DNA from: Rhodococcus sp. OK302
GTDB taxonomy: Bacteria; Actinomycetota; Actinomycetes; Mycobacteriales; Mycobacteriaceae
Reading direction: 5' to 3'
Assembly (NCBI RefSeq): GCF_002245895.1
Contig: NZ_NPJZ01000001.1
Location: 4,767,501-4,831,500, forward strand
DNA length: 64,000 nucleotides
Part shown: positions 48,372 to 57,266 of the stretch, piece by piece
How the letters are laid out: each line of letters starts with the position of its first letter
Numbering within the stretch: the stretch's first letter is position 1
Notes under the pieces: generated by a model
What the model was told of the DNA's origin: nothing
What the model saw: the letters and a program-made list of their open reading frames with translations, nothing else
The model's database searches: none
Translations under genes and position numbers: made by a program

Positions 48372-48977
48372 GTGAGACCGGTCGACCCGCAGATCGCCTG
48401 GACACCACACACGGTTGAACTGAACCGCGAGGAATTCGCGAAACGACTGCACGAGGCGTTGACCGTGTACGTCACCGCAATGGACTATCCGCGCGGCACC
48501 GAGTTCCATCGAGCACCCATGTGGACAGAGCACTCAACCCGCCCCGGATGGAAAGCAGTAGGCGCGCTCGCCGGACCCGAGTCCGGTTCACCCGCAGTAG
48601 AGTCGCTGGTCGGAATTGCCTACGGCTATCACGGGAGCTCAGATCAGTGGTGGCACCAGCAGGTCCTGCACGGACTGCACCGTTCCGGACGTCCACAGTC
48701 GGAGATCTCAGCCATTCTCGACGACTACTTCGAACTGACCGAGTTGCATGTTCATCCCAACGGCCAAGGCCATCGACTGGGCGAATCTCTGATCCGGCAT
48801 CTCCTCCATGATCGGTCCGAGCGCTCGGTTCTGCTCTCCACTCCCGAAGTGTTCGACGAGGACAATCGGGCGTGGCGCCTGTACCGCCGGCTCGGATTTC
48901 AGGACGTGCTCCGACGCTTCCGCTTCTCCGGAGACAGTCGGCCGTTTGCCGTCCTCGGTAGAGGATTGCCCCTGTGA
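48372..48977 (+). CDS. GNAT-family N-acetyltransferase
   Basis: A 201-residue GCN5-type acetyltransferase. The acetyl-CoA loop is V-H-P-N-G-Q-G-H-R-L-G-E-S-L at about 138-151, preceded by strand L-T-E-L-H; the C-terminal W-R-L-Y-R-R-L-G-F is typical. GTG 48372. Same place as Rv2170 in M. tuberculosis. Its TGA overlaps the crtO GTG, so it heads a coupled operon with crtO and cruF. The substrate is unknown. Confidence 0.88.
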   Translation: MRPVDPQIAWTPHTVELNREEFAKRLHEALTVYVTAMDYPRGTEFHRAPMWTEHSTRPGWKAVGALAGPESGSPAVESLVGIAYGYHGSSDQWWHQQVLHGLHRSGRPQSEISAILDDYFELTELHVHPNGQGHRLGESLIRHLLHDRSERSVLLSTPEVFDEDNRAWRLYRRLGFQDVLRRFRFSGDSRPFAVLGRGLPL

Positions 48978-50563
48978 CGCACATTCTCGATGCGGCCGTC
49001 ATCGGTTCCGGCCACAACGCGTTGGTCTCGGCCGCGTACCTCGCCCGTGAAGGCTGGTCGGTTCGCGTGTTCGAAAAGGACACTGTCCCCGGCGGCGCGG
49101 TATCGACCGTCGAGCGATTCCCCGGACACAAAGTGGATCGCGGTTCGTCGGCCCACATCATGATTCGACACACCGGAATCATCGAAGAACTCGGGCTCGC
49201 AGCACACGGACTCCGGTACATCGACTGTGATCCCTGGGCCTTCGCGCCGCCTCCGCCTGGTTCGGACCGTCCCGGAATCGTCTTCCACCGCGACCTCGAC
49301 AAAACCTGCAGATCTATCGAGCAAGCATGTGGCACAAGAGATGCCGACGCCTACCGCAAGTTCGTTTCCGTCTGGTCGGAGCGCAGCAGCCGAGTCATGC
49401 GCGCATTCTCCGCCCCGCCGACGGGCCCGAATCTGCTGTCGTCATTCTGGGGTCTCGACACCGGTAGCGGCGGCAGCGACATCTCGCGCCAATTCCTTGC
49501 CACCGGCGACTCCCTCCTCGACGAGTACTTCGACAGCGAACCCCTCAAAGCTGCACTCGCATGGTTCGGAGCCCAGTCGGGCCCACCGATGTCTGAGCCT
49601 GGTACCGCTCCCATGGTGGGGTTCGCAGCACTCATGCACACGCTCCCCCCGGGCCGAGCAGTCGGCGGAAGCGGCGCACTCAGCGCAGCGCTCATGTCGC
49701 GGATGCAGGCCGACGGTGCCACGGTCAGCCTCGGCGACGCCGTCACCGCGGTCACCCGTCGCGGCGATCTCTGGACTGTCACCACGGCGAGCGGGCTGGA
49801 AGTTCAAGCCCGCACCGTCATCGCCGGCTGCCACATCCTGACAACGCTCCAGCTTCTCGGCAACGGCGGCTTCGACGCAACCACCCTGGAGCGGTGGCGA
49901 CGAAGGATTCGAGTCGGCCCGGGAATCGGCATGGTCCTGCGGTTGGCGACGTCCGAACTACCGCAGTATCCGTCGGCCTCGATCGACGAGAGCACGTCGG
50001 GACTACAACTTCTGGTCTCCGATCGCGCCCACCTGCGAACCGCTCAAGGCGCTGCGGCGGGCGGCGAACTGCCACCGCGCCCCGCGGTCCTCGGTATGAG
50101 TTTCAGCGGGATCGATCCCAGCATCGCTCCCCCGGGCGAGCACCAGGTGACATTGTGGTCGCAGTGGCAGCCGTACCGACTGAGCGGAAATCGAGACTGG
50201 GCATCGCTGGCAGAATCCGAGGCTGATCGCATCATCGGAGAGATGGAGGCGTCGGCCCCCGGCTTCAGCGCCAGCATCCTTGCGCGACACATTCAAACTC
50301 CGCGAGATCTCGAGTCCGAGATGGGCTTGATCGGCGGCAACGTCATGCACGTCGAGATGTCACTCGACCAGATGATGCTCTGGCGTCCACTCCCGGAACT
50401 GTCAGCTCATCGGGTACCGGGGGCAGACGGCCTATACCTCACCGGCGCGTCGACGCACCCCGGCGGCGGAGTATCCGGAGCGAGCGGTCGCAGCGCTGCT
50501 CGCATTGCACTCTCCGAACGACGCGGACACTCGCTGCGCCGCCGAATCCTTCGAAAGAAGTGA
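48974..50563 (+). CDS. crtO: CrtO-type beta/gamma-carotene ketolase (phytoene-desaturase family)
   Basis: A 529-residue FAD enzyme. The N-terminal dinucleotide motif is A-V-I-G-S-G-H-N-A-L-V-S-A-A-Y-L, followed by E-K-D-T-V-P-G-G-A-V-S-T; the C-terminal FAD motif ends G-L-Y-L-T-G-A-S-T-H-P-G-G-G-V-S-G-A-S-G-R. That final stretch marks the CrtO/CrtI-like ketolase branch known from R. erythropolis. It adds a 4-keto group to the ionone ring. GTG 48974 overlaps the GNAT stop and its own stop overlaps cruF. A general carotenoid oxidase is the alternative. Confidence 0.82.
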   Translation: MTHILDAAVIGSGHNALVSAAYLAREGWSVRVFEKDTVPGGAVSTVERFPGHKVDRGSSAHIMIRHTGIIEELGLAAHGLRYIDCDPWAFAPPPPGSDRPGIVFHRDLDKTCRSIEQACGTRDADAYRKFVSVWSERSSRVMRAFSAPPTGPNLLSSFWGLDTGSGGSDISRQFLATGDSLLDEYFDSEPLKAALAWFGAQSGPPMSEPGTAPMVGFAALMHTLPPGRAVGGSGALSAALMSRMQADGATVSLGDAVTAVTRRGDLWTVTTASGLEVQARTVIAGCHILTTLQLLGNGGFDATTLERWRRRIRVGPGIGMVLRLATSELPQYPSASIDESTSGLQLLVSDRAHLRTAQGAAAGGELPPRPAVLGMSFSGIDPSIAPPGEHQVTLWSQWQPYRLSGNRDWASLAESEADRIIGEMEASAPGFSASILARHIQTPRDLESEMGLIGGNVMHVEMSLDQMMLWRPLPELSAHRVPGADGLYLTGASTHPGGGVSGASGRSAARIALSERRGHSLRRRILRKK

Positions 50564-51372
50564 CACCGCAAAGGGTTCCGCTGATTCTGGCGCTCGCCGC
50601 TGTCGGAGCGCAGATCGTGTACCCGCTGGTCGACGGGCCTACCCGCGATCTCGTCACGATCGCCGTCGTCGGATTGCTCGCCGCTGCATCGATCAGTCAT
50701 GCGTTGATCAACCGCGGTGCGGCGTGGACGATTGCGTTGATCGCGGTCACCGCCGGAATCGGGTTTGCGTCGGAAATAGTCGGAACAGCAACCGGAATTC
50801 CGTACGGCTGTTACAGCTACAGCGTCGATCGACTAGGACCGGCATTGTCCGGTGTCCCCTTGATCATTCCTTTTGCCTGGACCGCCGGCTTCTATCCGAT
50901 CTGGTGCGTCGCAACCCGCCTGGTTCGGAACTTTTCGACGGTGCCTCGCCGGATCAGTCGCATAACACTGACAGTTCTGGGATTGCTCGGATGGGACCTG
51001 TACCTCGATCCGCAGATGGTGGCCGATCGCCAGTGGGCGTGGTGCGCCGAAAATGCCGGATTGCCCGGTATCTCGCACATTCCGTTGACCAACTACGCCG
51101 GTTGGATCGTGGTCGGCGTGGTGATGGCGACAATCATGGAGCTGATCTCGACGCGGTACGAGAAGGACTCCCGCTCCGAGGCCGTCCCCATCGGGCTGTT
51201 TCTGTGGACCTGGCTCGGTTCGGCCCTCGCGCACTCCGTCTTCCTCAGCGCCGCGGAGTTGCGTTACTCGGCGATGTACGGATTCGCCATGATGGGGATT
51301 CTCGGATCCTGGCTGCTACTCACCTTCATCCGGGATCGAACTTCACTGGCCGACACACCCCCTCGTCGCTGA
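50560..51372 (+). CDS. cruF: CruF-type carotenoid 1',2'-hydratase (DUF422)
   Basis: A 270-residue integral membrane protein with about seven hydrophobic helices. It contains the DUF422 signatures G-I-P-Y-G-C-Y-S-Y, W-D-L-Y-L-D-P-Q-M-V and N-Y-A-G-W-I. Relatives hydrate the psi end of gamma-carotene or bisanhydrobacterioruberin, making the tertiary hydroxyl that is later glycosylated. GTG 50560 overlaps the crtO stop (GTGA). Positioned between the ketolase and a glycosyltransferase, which fits a keto, glycosylated monocyclic carotenoid. Confidence 0.85.
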   Translation: MTPQRVPLILALAAVGAQIVYPLVDGPTRDLVTIAVVGLLAAASISHALINRGAAWTIALIAVTAGIGFASEIVGTATGIPYGCYSYSVDRLGPALSGVPLIIPFAWTAGFYPIWCVATRLVRNFSTVPRRISRITLTVLGLLGWDLYLDPQMVADRQWAWCAENAGLPGISHIPLTNYAGWIVVGVVMATIMELISTRYEKDSRSEAVPIGLFLWTWLGSALAHSVFLSAAELRYSAMYGFAMMGILGSWLLLTFIRDRTSLADTPPRR

Positions 51373-51404
51373 CTACGGATGACGCGACTGGCACGATAAC
51401 GACT

Positions 51405-52148
51405 GTGCACCAGTCCACGGATGACTCCACCAGCCCGAGAACTCGTCAGCGAATCACTCCGAGAAGTCGAAGGCGATTCATTGCGTCGGCCGCTCTCGCA
51501 CTGATGTTGGTCCCCTTGCTGGCCGGCTGCCTGCGCGTTCAGGTGTCCATGGGCGTTTCCGCCGACGACCGTGTGTCCGGCCAGATCGTTGCCGCTGTCA
51601 TCCCGGCGAACGAGACGGACAAGGGACCACAGTTGACGCCACCCTCGTCGCTCGAGAAACAAATTCGGGTCCAGGAGTACAAGAAGGACGGTTACGTCGG
51701 TTCGCAGGCGTTCTTCTCGGACCTCAGCTTCGGGGACGTCGCGCAACTGAGTTCCATGACGGACGAGGGCGCCGGTTCGTTCCAGCTCACACTCACTCGA
51801 AGTGGTGACACCGTCACCCTCGACGGAAAAGCCGACCTGAAGTCCGTCCCGGCCCAGGGTTCCGATATCCAATTCAGCATCGCATTTCCGGCGCGAATCG
51901 CGACAACCAACGGTAATCGCGACGGCGATTCACGAGTCTCGTGGAGTCTGCCGGCCGGTGAAGTATCCACTGTGCGTGCCGAAGTGAGCTATGCGGATCC
52001 GAGTACTCGAACTTTTGCGGGCTGGGCCGGAATCATGGCCGGACTGACACTCGGCGTCGCAATCATCGTCGGCGCAATGGCGTGGATGATGCGCAACCGC
52101 ACTCCCGTCGCACGCGCGCCGAAAAGCCCGTCGCCATCTGACACGTGA
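51405..52148 (+). CDS. lppM: LppM-family lipoprotein
   Basis: A 247-residue lipoprotein with lipobox L-L-A-G-C after a basic N-terminus (about residue 43), a beta-rich extracytoplasmic domain (R-V-Q-V-S-M-G-V-S; F-Q-L-T-L-T-R-S-G) and a C-terminal membrane helix (A-G-L-T-L-G-V-A-I-I-V-G-A-M-A-W). This layout and position match LppM (Rv2171), which influences phosphatidylinositol mannoside content and phagosome arrest. GTG 51405 gives a clean signal. Its TGA overlaps the glycosyltransferase start. Confidence 0.9.
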   Translation: MHQSTDDSTSPRTRQRITPRSRRRFIASAALALMLVPLLAGCLRVQVSMGVSADDRVSGQIVAAVIPANETDKGPQLTPPSSLEKQIRVQEYKKDGYVGSQAFFSDLSFGDVAQLSSMTDEGAGSFQLTLTRSGDTVTLDGKADLKSVPAQGSDIQFSIAFPARIATTNGNRDGDSRVSWSLPAGEVSTVRAEVSYADPSTRTFAGWAGIMAGLTLGVAIIVGAMAWMMRNRTPVARAPKSPSPSDT

Positions 52149-53296
52149 ATAAGATCGGTCGCCGAGCCCTCACAGTCGCATCCGCCTTCGCAGTCGGCAG
52201 CGCTGCCATGAGCGTCCTCAACCGAATCACCACCCCCACTCTGGCCGTAGGTCCACCTGATCCGATCTTCGAGCGGGTGACCGCGATTGTTCCGGCGCGC
52301 AACGAGGAAACTCGGCTGCCGTTCTTGATCGACGATCTCCGCGCACAAAGTGGGATCAAGCACCTCCGGGTCGTGATCTACGACGACCGTTCCACCGATC
52401 GCACCGCGTCACTCGCCGAGGATTCAGCCGCCGGCGATATTCGATTCACCATTGTCCGGGGCGAGGACGAACTGCCGGACGGATGGCTGGGCAAGTCCGC
52501 CGCCTGTAATCAGGCTGCGCGCCACGGTGACTCGACCGATGCCGACATTCTGATATTCCTCGACGCCGACGTCCGACTCGGTCCCGACGCCCTGGCTGCG
52601 GCCGTCACCGAACTGCGTCGCAGCGGAGCGTCGTTGCTGAGTCCGTGGCCCACGCAGATTGCCGTTACTGCCGCCGAACGCATCGTTCAACCGTTGCTGT
52701 GCTGGTCATGGGCGGCAACACTGCCGACGCTGATCTCCAACGCTGTCACCGCGCCGTCGATGGCCGTTGCGTGCGGTCAGTTCCTCGTTTTCGACGCGTC
52801 GAACTACCGGCAGATCGGTGGGCACCGCGCCGTCGCGGCATCCGTGACCGAGGATCTCGATCTGGCGCGGGCACTGCGGGCGGCCGGTCTACGCACTGTC
52901 GTGGCTCTCGCCGGTGAGCATGCATCCTGCCGAATGTATTCCAGCGCACCGGAACTGCGTGAGGGTTACGGGAAGTGGCTGTGGACCGCCTTCGGTGCGC
53001 CGACGTCCACGGCAGTGGTGCTGTTTGTCGCCGCCGGAATCTGGATCGCGCCCGCCGTTACCCTCGTCTGCGGCAGCGGCCGGGTACGCGCAGTCGCGGC
53101 AATCGGATACGCAGCCGGCGTCTTCTCGCGACTTGCATCACGAAACATGGAGACCCGCAAGGCAATTTGCATCCGCGATATCGCGGACGCGGCTACCCAC
53201 CCACTGTCGATTGCAGCCGCAATCGGCCTCGCGGTGGACTCCAACCGAAGGCATCGACTCGGCCGGGCTACCTGGAAAGGCCGAACGATCCCCTGA
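52145..53296 (+). CDS. Family 2 glycosyltransferase (CruC-like, probable carotenoid glycosyltransferase)
   Basis: A 383-residue GT2 enzyme. The nucleotide-sugar region A-I-V-P-A-R-N-E-E-T-R-L-P begins at about residue 46, with D-D-R-S-T-D-R-T; the catalytic D-x-D is F-L-D-A-D-V-R near 140; acceptor side S-V-T-E-D-L-D-L-A-R. C-terminal membrane helices follow (V-V-L-F-V-A-A-G-I-W). CruC-type GT2 enzymes glycosylate 1'-hydroxy carotenoids, and cruF just upstream supplies such a hydroxyl. GTG 52145 overlaps the lppM stop. Convergent with metF, with two bases between the stops. Confidence 0.78.
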   Translation: MNKIGRRALTVASAFAVGSAAMSVLNRITTPTLAVGPPDPIFERVTAIVPARNEETRLPFLIDDLRAQSGIKHLRVVIYDDRSTDRTASLAEDSAAGDIRFTIVRGEDELPDGWLGKSAACNQAARHGDSTDADILIFLDADVRLGPDALAAAVTELRRSGASLLSPWPTQIAVTAAERIVQPLLCWSWAATLPTLISNAVTAPSMAVACGQFLVFDASNYRQIGGHRAVAASVTEDLDLARALRAAGLRTVVALAGEHASCRMYSSAPELREGYGKWLWTAFGAPTSTAVVLFVAAGIWIAPAVTLVCGSGRVRAVAAIGYAAGVFSRLASRNMETRKAICIRDIADAATHPLSIAAAIGLAVDSNRRHRLGRATWKGRTIP

Positions 53297-53298
53297 CG

Positions 53299-54288
53299 CT
53301 AGCGAGCTGCAGCCGAACCCGTCGACGCTTCGGACGTCAGCCCGAGTCGTTCGAGCACCTCACTGGTTGCACGCGCAAAATTGAGCGTGATGAAGTGCAA
53401 GCACGGCGCGCCTTCAGCGATCAATCGTTCGCCCATTTCAGTGGCCAGATCGATACCGAGTTCACGGACAGCCGCCCTGTTCTCCTGGGCGCCACTGCCT
53501 GCTGCGGCGTCGAACCTACGCTCGAGTGCCGGCGGCAACGAAGACCCGGACAGCTCGAGCATGCGACGCACAGATCCGAGCGACGTGACCGGCATGATTT
53601 CGGGAATGATCGGCTTTGCACCCTGTTCCGGGTCGAACGCACTGACGCGATCACGCAGACGCAGGTAGTCGTCAACGTCGAAGAACATCTGGGTAATGGA
53701 GTACTCGGCACCGGCGCGCAACTTCGCGACCAGGTACTTCGTGTCATGTGCCAGATCCGGCGCCCGATAGTGCCCTTCGGGGAACGACGCCACACCAACG
53801 TGGAAGTCACCGAGGTCGCGGACCATCCGCACCAATTCTTCGGCGTACTCGACACCGTCGGGATGCTTCTTCCACTCCCCGAGTGGGTCCCCGGGCGGAT
53901 CGCCGCGCAAAACCAAGATGTTGCTGATGCCACGGTCTGCATACGCACCGACCATGGATCGAAGTTCGTCGATGCTGTGAGAAACAGCTGTCAAATGTGC
54001 AACGGGCAGCAGCGTCGTCTCTTCTGCCAGCTCACCCGTAACCCGAACAGTGCGGTCACGTGTCGAGCCACCCGCGCCGTACGTCATGGAGACAAATGCC
54101 GGACCGAGCCTCTCGAACGTACGCACGGCACGCCACAACCGCGCTTCGGCTTCTGCGTCGCGCGGCGGTGAAAACTCGACCGAGAACGGAATCCGACCGC
54201 CTGTGTGAGACGTGATCCGATCGACGATCGACGGTGTTCGGCTGGCCCAGCCCTCGCTGGAGCGTCCCCTGACTGCATCGAATGTCAC
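53299..54288 (-). CDS. metF: Methylenetetrahydrofolate reductase (MetF family)
   Basis: A 329-residue TIM-barrel enzyme that reduces 5,10-methylene-THF to 5-methyl-THF for methionine synthesis. P-F-S-V-E-F-S-P-P-R near residue 35 carries the catalytic Glu; V-S-M-T-Y-G-A-G-G-S-T; L-R-G-D-P-P-G-D; Q-M-F-F-D-V-D-D-Y. Same place as Rv2172c. Start GTG 54288. In mycobacteria this paralogue may not use FAD, so cofactor use is uncertain. Confidence 0.9.
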   Translation of the reverse strand: MTFDAVRGRSSEGWASRTPSIVDRITSHTGGRIPFSVEFSPPRDAEAEARLWRAVRTFERLGPAFVSMTYGAGGSTRDRTVRVTGELAEETTLLPVAHLTAVSHSIDELRSMVGAYADRGISNILVLRGDPPGDPLGEWKKHPDGVEYAEELVRMVRDLGDFHVGVASFPEGHYRAPDLAHDTKYLVAKLRAGAEYSITQMFFDVDDYLRLRDRVSAFDPEQGAKPIIPEIMPVTSLGSVRRMLELSGSSLPPALERRFDAAAGSGAQENRAAVRELGIDLATEMGERLIAEGAPCLHFITLNFARATSEVLERLGLTSEASTGSAAAR

Positions 54289-54473
54289 GAGGTAAGCATA
54301 TGTTTTGTTGCCGAGGAAGGGCGCATCGCACCCAGCCAGGCATCTCGAATGCCAGGATCATGCAGTTCACGGGCCACACCGAGCGTCGGTGGATCCCCCA
54401 CTAAGCTGGACTCGATGCTCACCCCGTGCCGTGATCGCCAGGCGTGAGAAGTAACCGACCTTGGAGGCCATCT

Positions 54474-55601
54474 GTGTCTGCTGGAACCGACCCCACCCGA
54501 GCGAATTCAGCCGACACAGCCGCATTCCCGACCTCCCTCGAGTTGCCGGCACTGTTCGAGCAGAGCCTGCGCGACTTCTTCGCCTCACGCCGCGACATGG
54601 TCGAGAACATCGGCGGCGGATACGAGAATGCCGTGGCCACGCTCGAGAGTTTTGTGCTGCGGGGCGGAAAACGCGTCCGACCGGCCTTCGCCTGGACGGG
54701 GTGGCTCGGCGCCGGCGGCGATCCGCAGGGTGTAGACGGCGAGAGCGTTCTGCGGGCTTGCACCGCACTCGAACTTGTCCAGGCCTGCGCACTGGTCCAC
54801 GACGACATCATTGACGCCTCGACCACCCGACGCGGATTCCCGACCGTGCATGTCGAGTTCGAAAATCAACATAGCGGTAACAACTGGAGCGGCGACGGCG
54901 CACACTTCGGCGAAGCTGTCGCCATCCTGCTCGGCGATCTGGCCTTGGCCTGGGCCGACGACATGATGCGTGAATCCGGCATCGACGCCGCTACTGCGGC
55001 GCGGGTCAGCCCGGTCTGGTCGGCAATGCGCACCGAGGTTCTCGGCGGTCAATTCCTCGATATCAGCAACGAAGCCCGCGGCGACGAAACCGTCGAATCA
55101 GCCATGCGTGTGAACCGCTACAAAACCGCGGCGTACACGATCGAACGTCCCCTGCATCTGGGTGCTGTCCTCTACGGCGCTGACGCCGCACTGATCGACG
55201 CGTACCGAAAGTTCGGCACCGACATCGGCATCGCATTTCAACTTCGCGACGACCTGCTCGGTGTGTTCGGGGATCCGTCGATCACCGGCAAACCGTCGGG
55301 AGACGACCTGCGCACCGGCAAGCGAACAACCCTGTTCGCTGCGGCGCTCGATCGCGCCGACGCCACCGATCCGGCTGCAGCGCAGCTACTTCGCGACGGA
55401 ATCGGTACCGACCTGACCGACTCCGACGTCGACACTTTGCGTGTCGCGATCACCGATCTCGGGGCTGTGGCGGACGCCGAAGCGCGCATCGCAGCACTGG
55501 TCGAATCTGCCGGATCCGCACTGGAATCGAGCAGCGCGACCCCGGAAGCCAAGATCCGGCTCACCGATATGGCCATCGCGGCCACCTCGCGAACCTACTG
55601 A
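54474..55601 (+). CDS. idsA: Geranylgeranyl/polyprenyl diphosphate synthase
   Basis: A 375-residue prenyltransferase. First Asp-rich motif V-H-D-D-I-I-D and second R-D-D-L-L-G-V-F-G-D; also R-G-G-K-R-V-R-P. It extends isoprenyl diphosphate, probably to geranylgeranyl diphosphate for phytoene synthesis. GTG 54474 follows GGAGG. The TGA is followed after two bases by the crtI GTG, so the two are cotranscribed. Same place as Rv2173 (idsA2). Confidence 0.92.
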   Translation: MSAGTDPTRANSADTAAFPTSLELPALFEQSLRDFFASRRDMVENIGGGYENAVATLESFVLRGGKRVRPAFAWTGWLGAGGDPQGVDGESVLRACTALELVQACALVHDDIIDASTTRRGFPTVHVEFENQHSGNNWSGDGAHFGEAVAILLGDLALAWADDMMRESGIDAATAARVSPVWSAMRTEVLGGQFLDISNEARGDETVESAMRVNRYKTAAYTIERPLHLGAVLYGADAALIDAYRKFGTDIGIAFQLRDDLLGVFGDPSITGKPSGDDLRTGKRTTLFAAALDRADATDPAAAQLLRDGIGTDLTDSDVDTLRVAITDLGAVADAEARIAALVESAGSALESSSATPEAKIRLTDMAIAATSRTY

Positions 55602-55603
55602 TC

Positions 55604-57187
55604 GTGGGCCACATCCGAACCGTCAGTGCCCCAACCGATCACGTGGTCATCGTGGGCGCCGGACTCGCCGGACTGTCCGCGGGACTGCATCTACTGGGCG
55701 CCGGCCGCGCGGTCACGATTCTCGAAGCCGATGCCACCGTCGGCGGTCGCGTCGGTCGGTACTGCGGCCCCGATTACACTGTCGACAACGGCGCTACCGT
55801 TCTGACGATGCCGCAGTTGATCGACGAGGCACTGGCAGCCGTCGGTGCACATTCCGACTCGACGACTCCGAAACTTGTTGTCCACAAACTTGATCCGGCG
55901 TACCACGCCCGATTCGCAGACGGCACCACCTTGGACGTCAGCTCGGATCCCGACACCATGGCAGCCGAAGTCAGCAGACTGTGCGGTCCCGACGAGGCTC
56001 GGCGATACCGGTCGCTGCGACGTTGGCTTGCGCAAATTTTCGACGCCGAATTCGACCGCTTCATGGATGCGAACTTCGATTCACCGCTCGATTTGGTAAA
56101 TTCGTCGGCTGCACTCAAGGATCTATCCAAGCTTCTTGCACTCCGCGGTTTCGGATCCCTCGGACACCAAGTGGACCGGTTCATCCGAGATCCGCGACTC
56201 CGAAGAATCTTCACCTTCCAGGCCCTCTATGCCGGAGTCGCACCGGCGCGCGCGCTGGCCGTCTACGGCGCCATCGCGCACATGGACACCTCTCTGGGCG
56301 TCTACTTCCCCGAAGGTGGCATGCACACCATCGCGGCATCGATGGCGGACGCTTTCACGACAAGCGGCGGCAAACTCCGACTCGACACTCCCGTCGAGCG
56401 ACTCGAGACAACCGGCCGACGTGTCAGCGCGGTACTTACGACCTCGGGCGAACGCCTTTCCTGCGACGCCCTTGTCTTGACACCCGACGTCCTCGTCACC
56501 GACCAACTGTTGCGCCCACACACTCGTCGACGGCCCCGCCGGGTCCGAACATCACCGTCGGCGGTGGTGATTCACGGCACAATCCTGTCGTCGATTGCAG
56601 ACCGATGGCCAGCGAACCGACACCACACGATCGATTTCGGCGATGCGTGGGAACGCACCTTCGCGGAGATCACAGCCGGACCTGGCCGCGGCACTCTCAT
56701 GAGTGATCCGTCACTGTTGATCACCAGACCAGCGGTCACCGATGCCGGGTTGACGTTCAGGAGGGACGGCCGCACACGCGAGCCCCTCTCGATTCTCGCA
56801 CCGTGCCCCAACCTCGTCAGCGCACCGCTCGACTGGTCGAAACTGGAGACTCCGTACGTCCGCGAAATCCTCGGTACCCTGCAACAACGCGGATACGACG
56901 GACTGGCTGACGGACTCGACATCGACCACGTCGACACACCCCGAACATGGTTGGACAAAGGGATGACCGCCGGCAGTCCGTTTGCGGCTGCACACACGTT
57001 CAGTCAGACCGGACCGTTTCGTCGAAAGAACCTCGAACCAGGCTTCGACAACGTCGTTCTGGCCGGTTCCGGAACGGTACCGGGGGTGGGTGTGCCGACG
57101 GTCCTCCTCTCCGGACGACTGGCCGCCGAGCGCATCACGGGCGCGCGCAATCGAGGCGAGGCCGTACTTGGTCCCGCGAGCAACTAA
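55604..57187 (+). CDS. crtI: Phytoene desaturase
   Basis: A 527-residue FAD enzyme that desaturates phytoene towards lycopene. FAD fold V-V-I-V-G-A-G-L-A-G-L-S-A-G-L-H; L-E-A-D-A-T-V-G-G-R-V-G; C-terminal A-G-S-G-T-V-P-G-V-G-V-P-T-V-L-L-S-G. Start GTG 55604. It differs from crtO in its C-terminal G-V-G-V-P motif. Between idsA and mptA. Confidence 0.93.
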   Translation: MGHIRTVSAPTDHVVIVGAGLAGLSAGLHLLGAGRAVTILEADATVGGRVGRYCGPDYTVDNGATVLTMPQLIDEALAAVGAHSDSTTPKLVVHKLDPAYHARFADGTTLDVSSDPDTMAAEVSRLCGPDEARRYRSLRRWLAQIFDAEFDRFMDANFDSPLDLVNSSAALKDLSKLLALRGFGSLGHQVDRFIRDPRLRRIFTFQALYAGVAPARALAVYGAIAHMDTSLGVYFPEGGMHTIAASMADAFTTSGGKLRLDTPVERLETTGRRVSAVLTTSGERLSCDALVLTPDVLVTDQLLRPHTRRRPRRVRTSPSAVVIHGTILSSIADRWPANRHHTIDFGDAWERTFAEITAGPGRGTLMSDPSLLITRPAVTDAGLTFRRDGRTREPLSILAPCPNLVSAPLDWSKLETPYVREILGTLQQRGYDGLADGLDIDHVDTPRTWLDKGMTAGSPFAAAHTFSQTGPFRRKNLEPGFDNVVLAGSGTVPGVGVPTVLLSGRLAAERITGARNRGEAVLGPASN

Positions 57188-57266
57188 ACTAGCCCCTCGT
57201 AACCGACCATTCGCCAGAAATTCACACGAACCGTAACCGAACACCTCGGGGGAGGAAGCTGTACCC

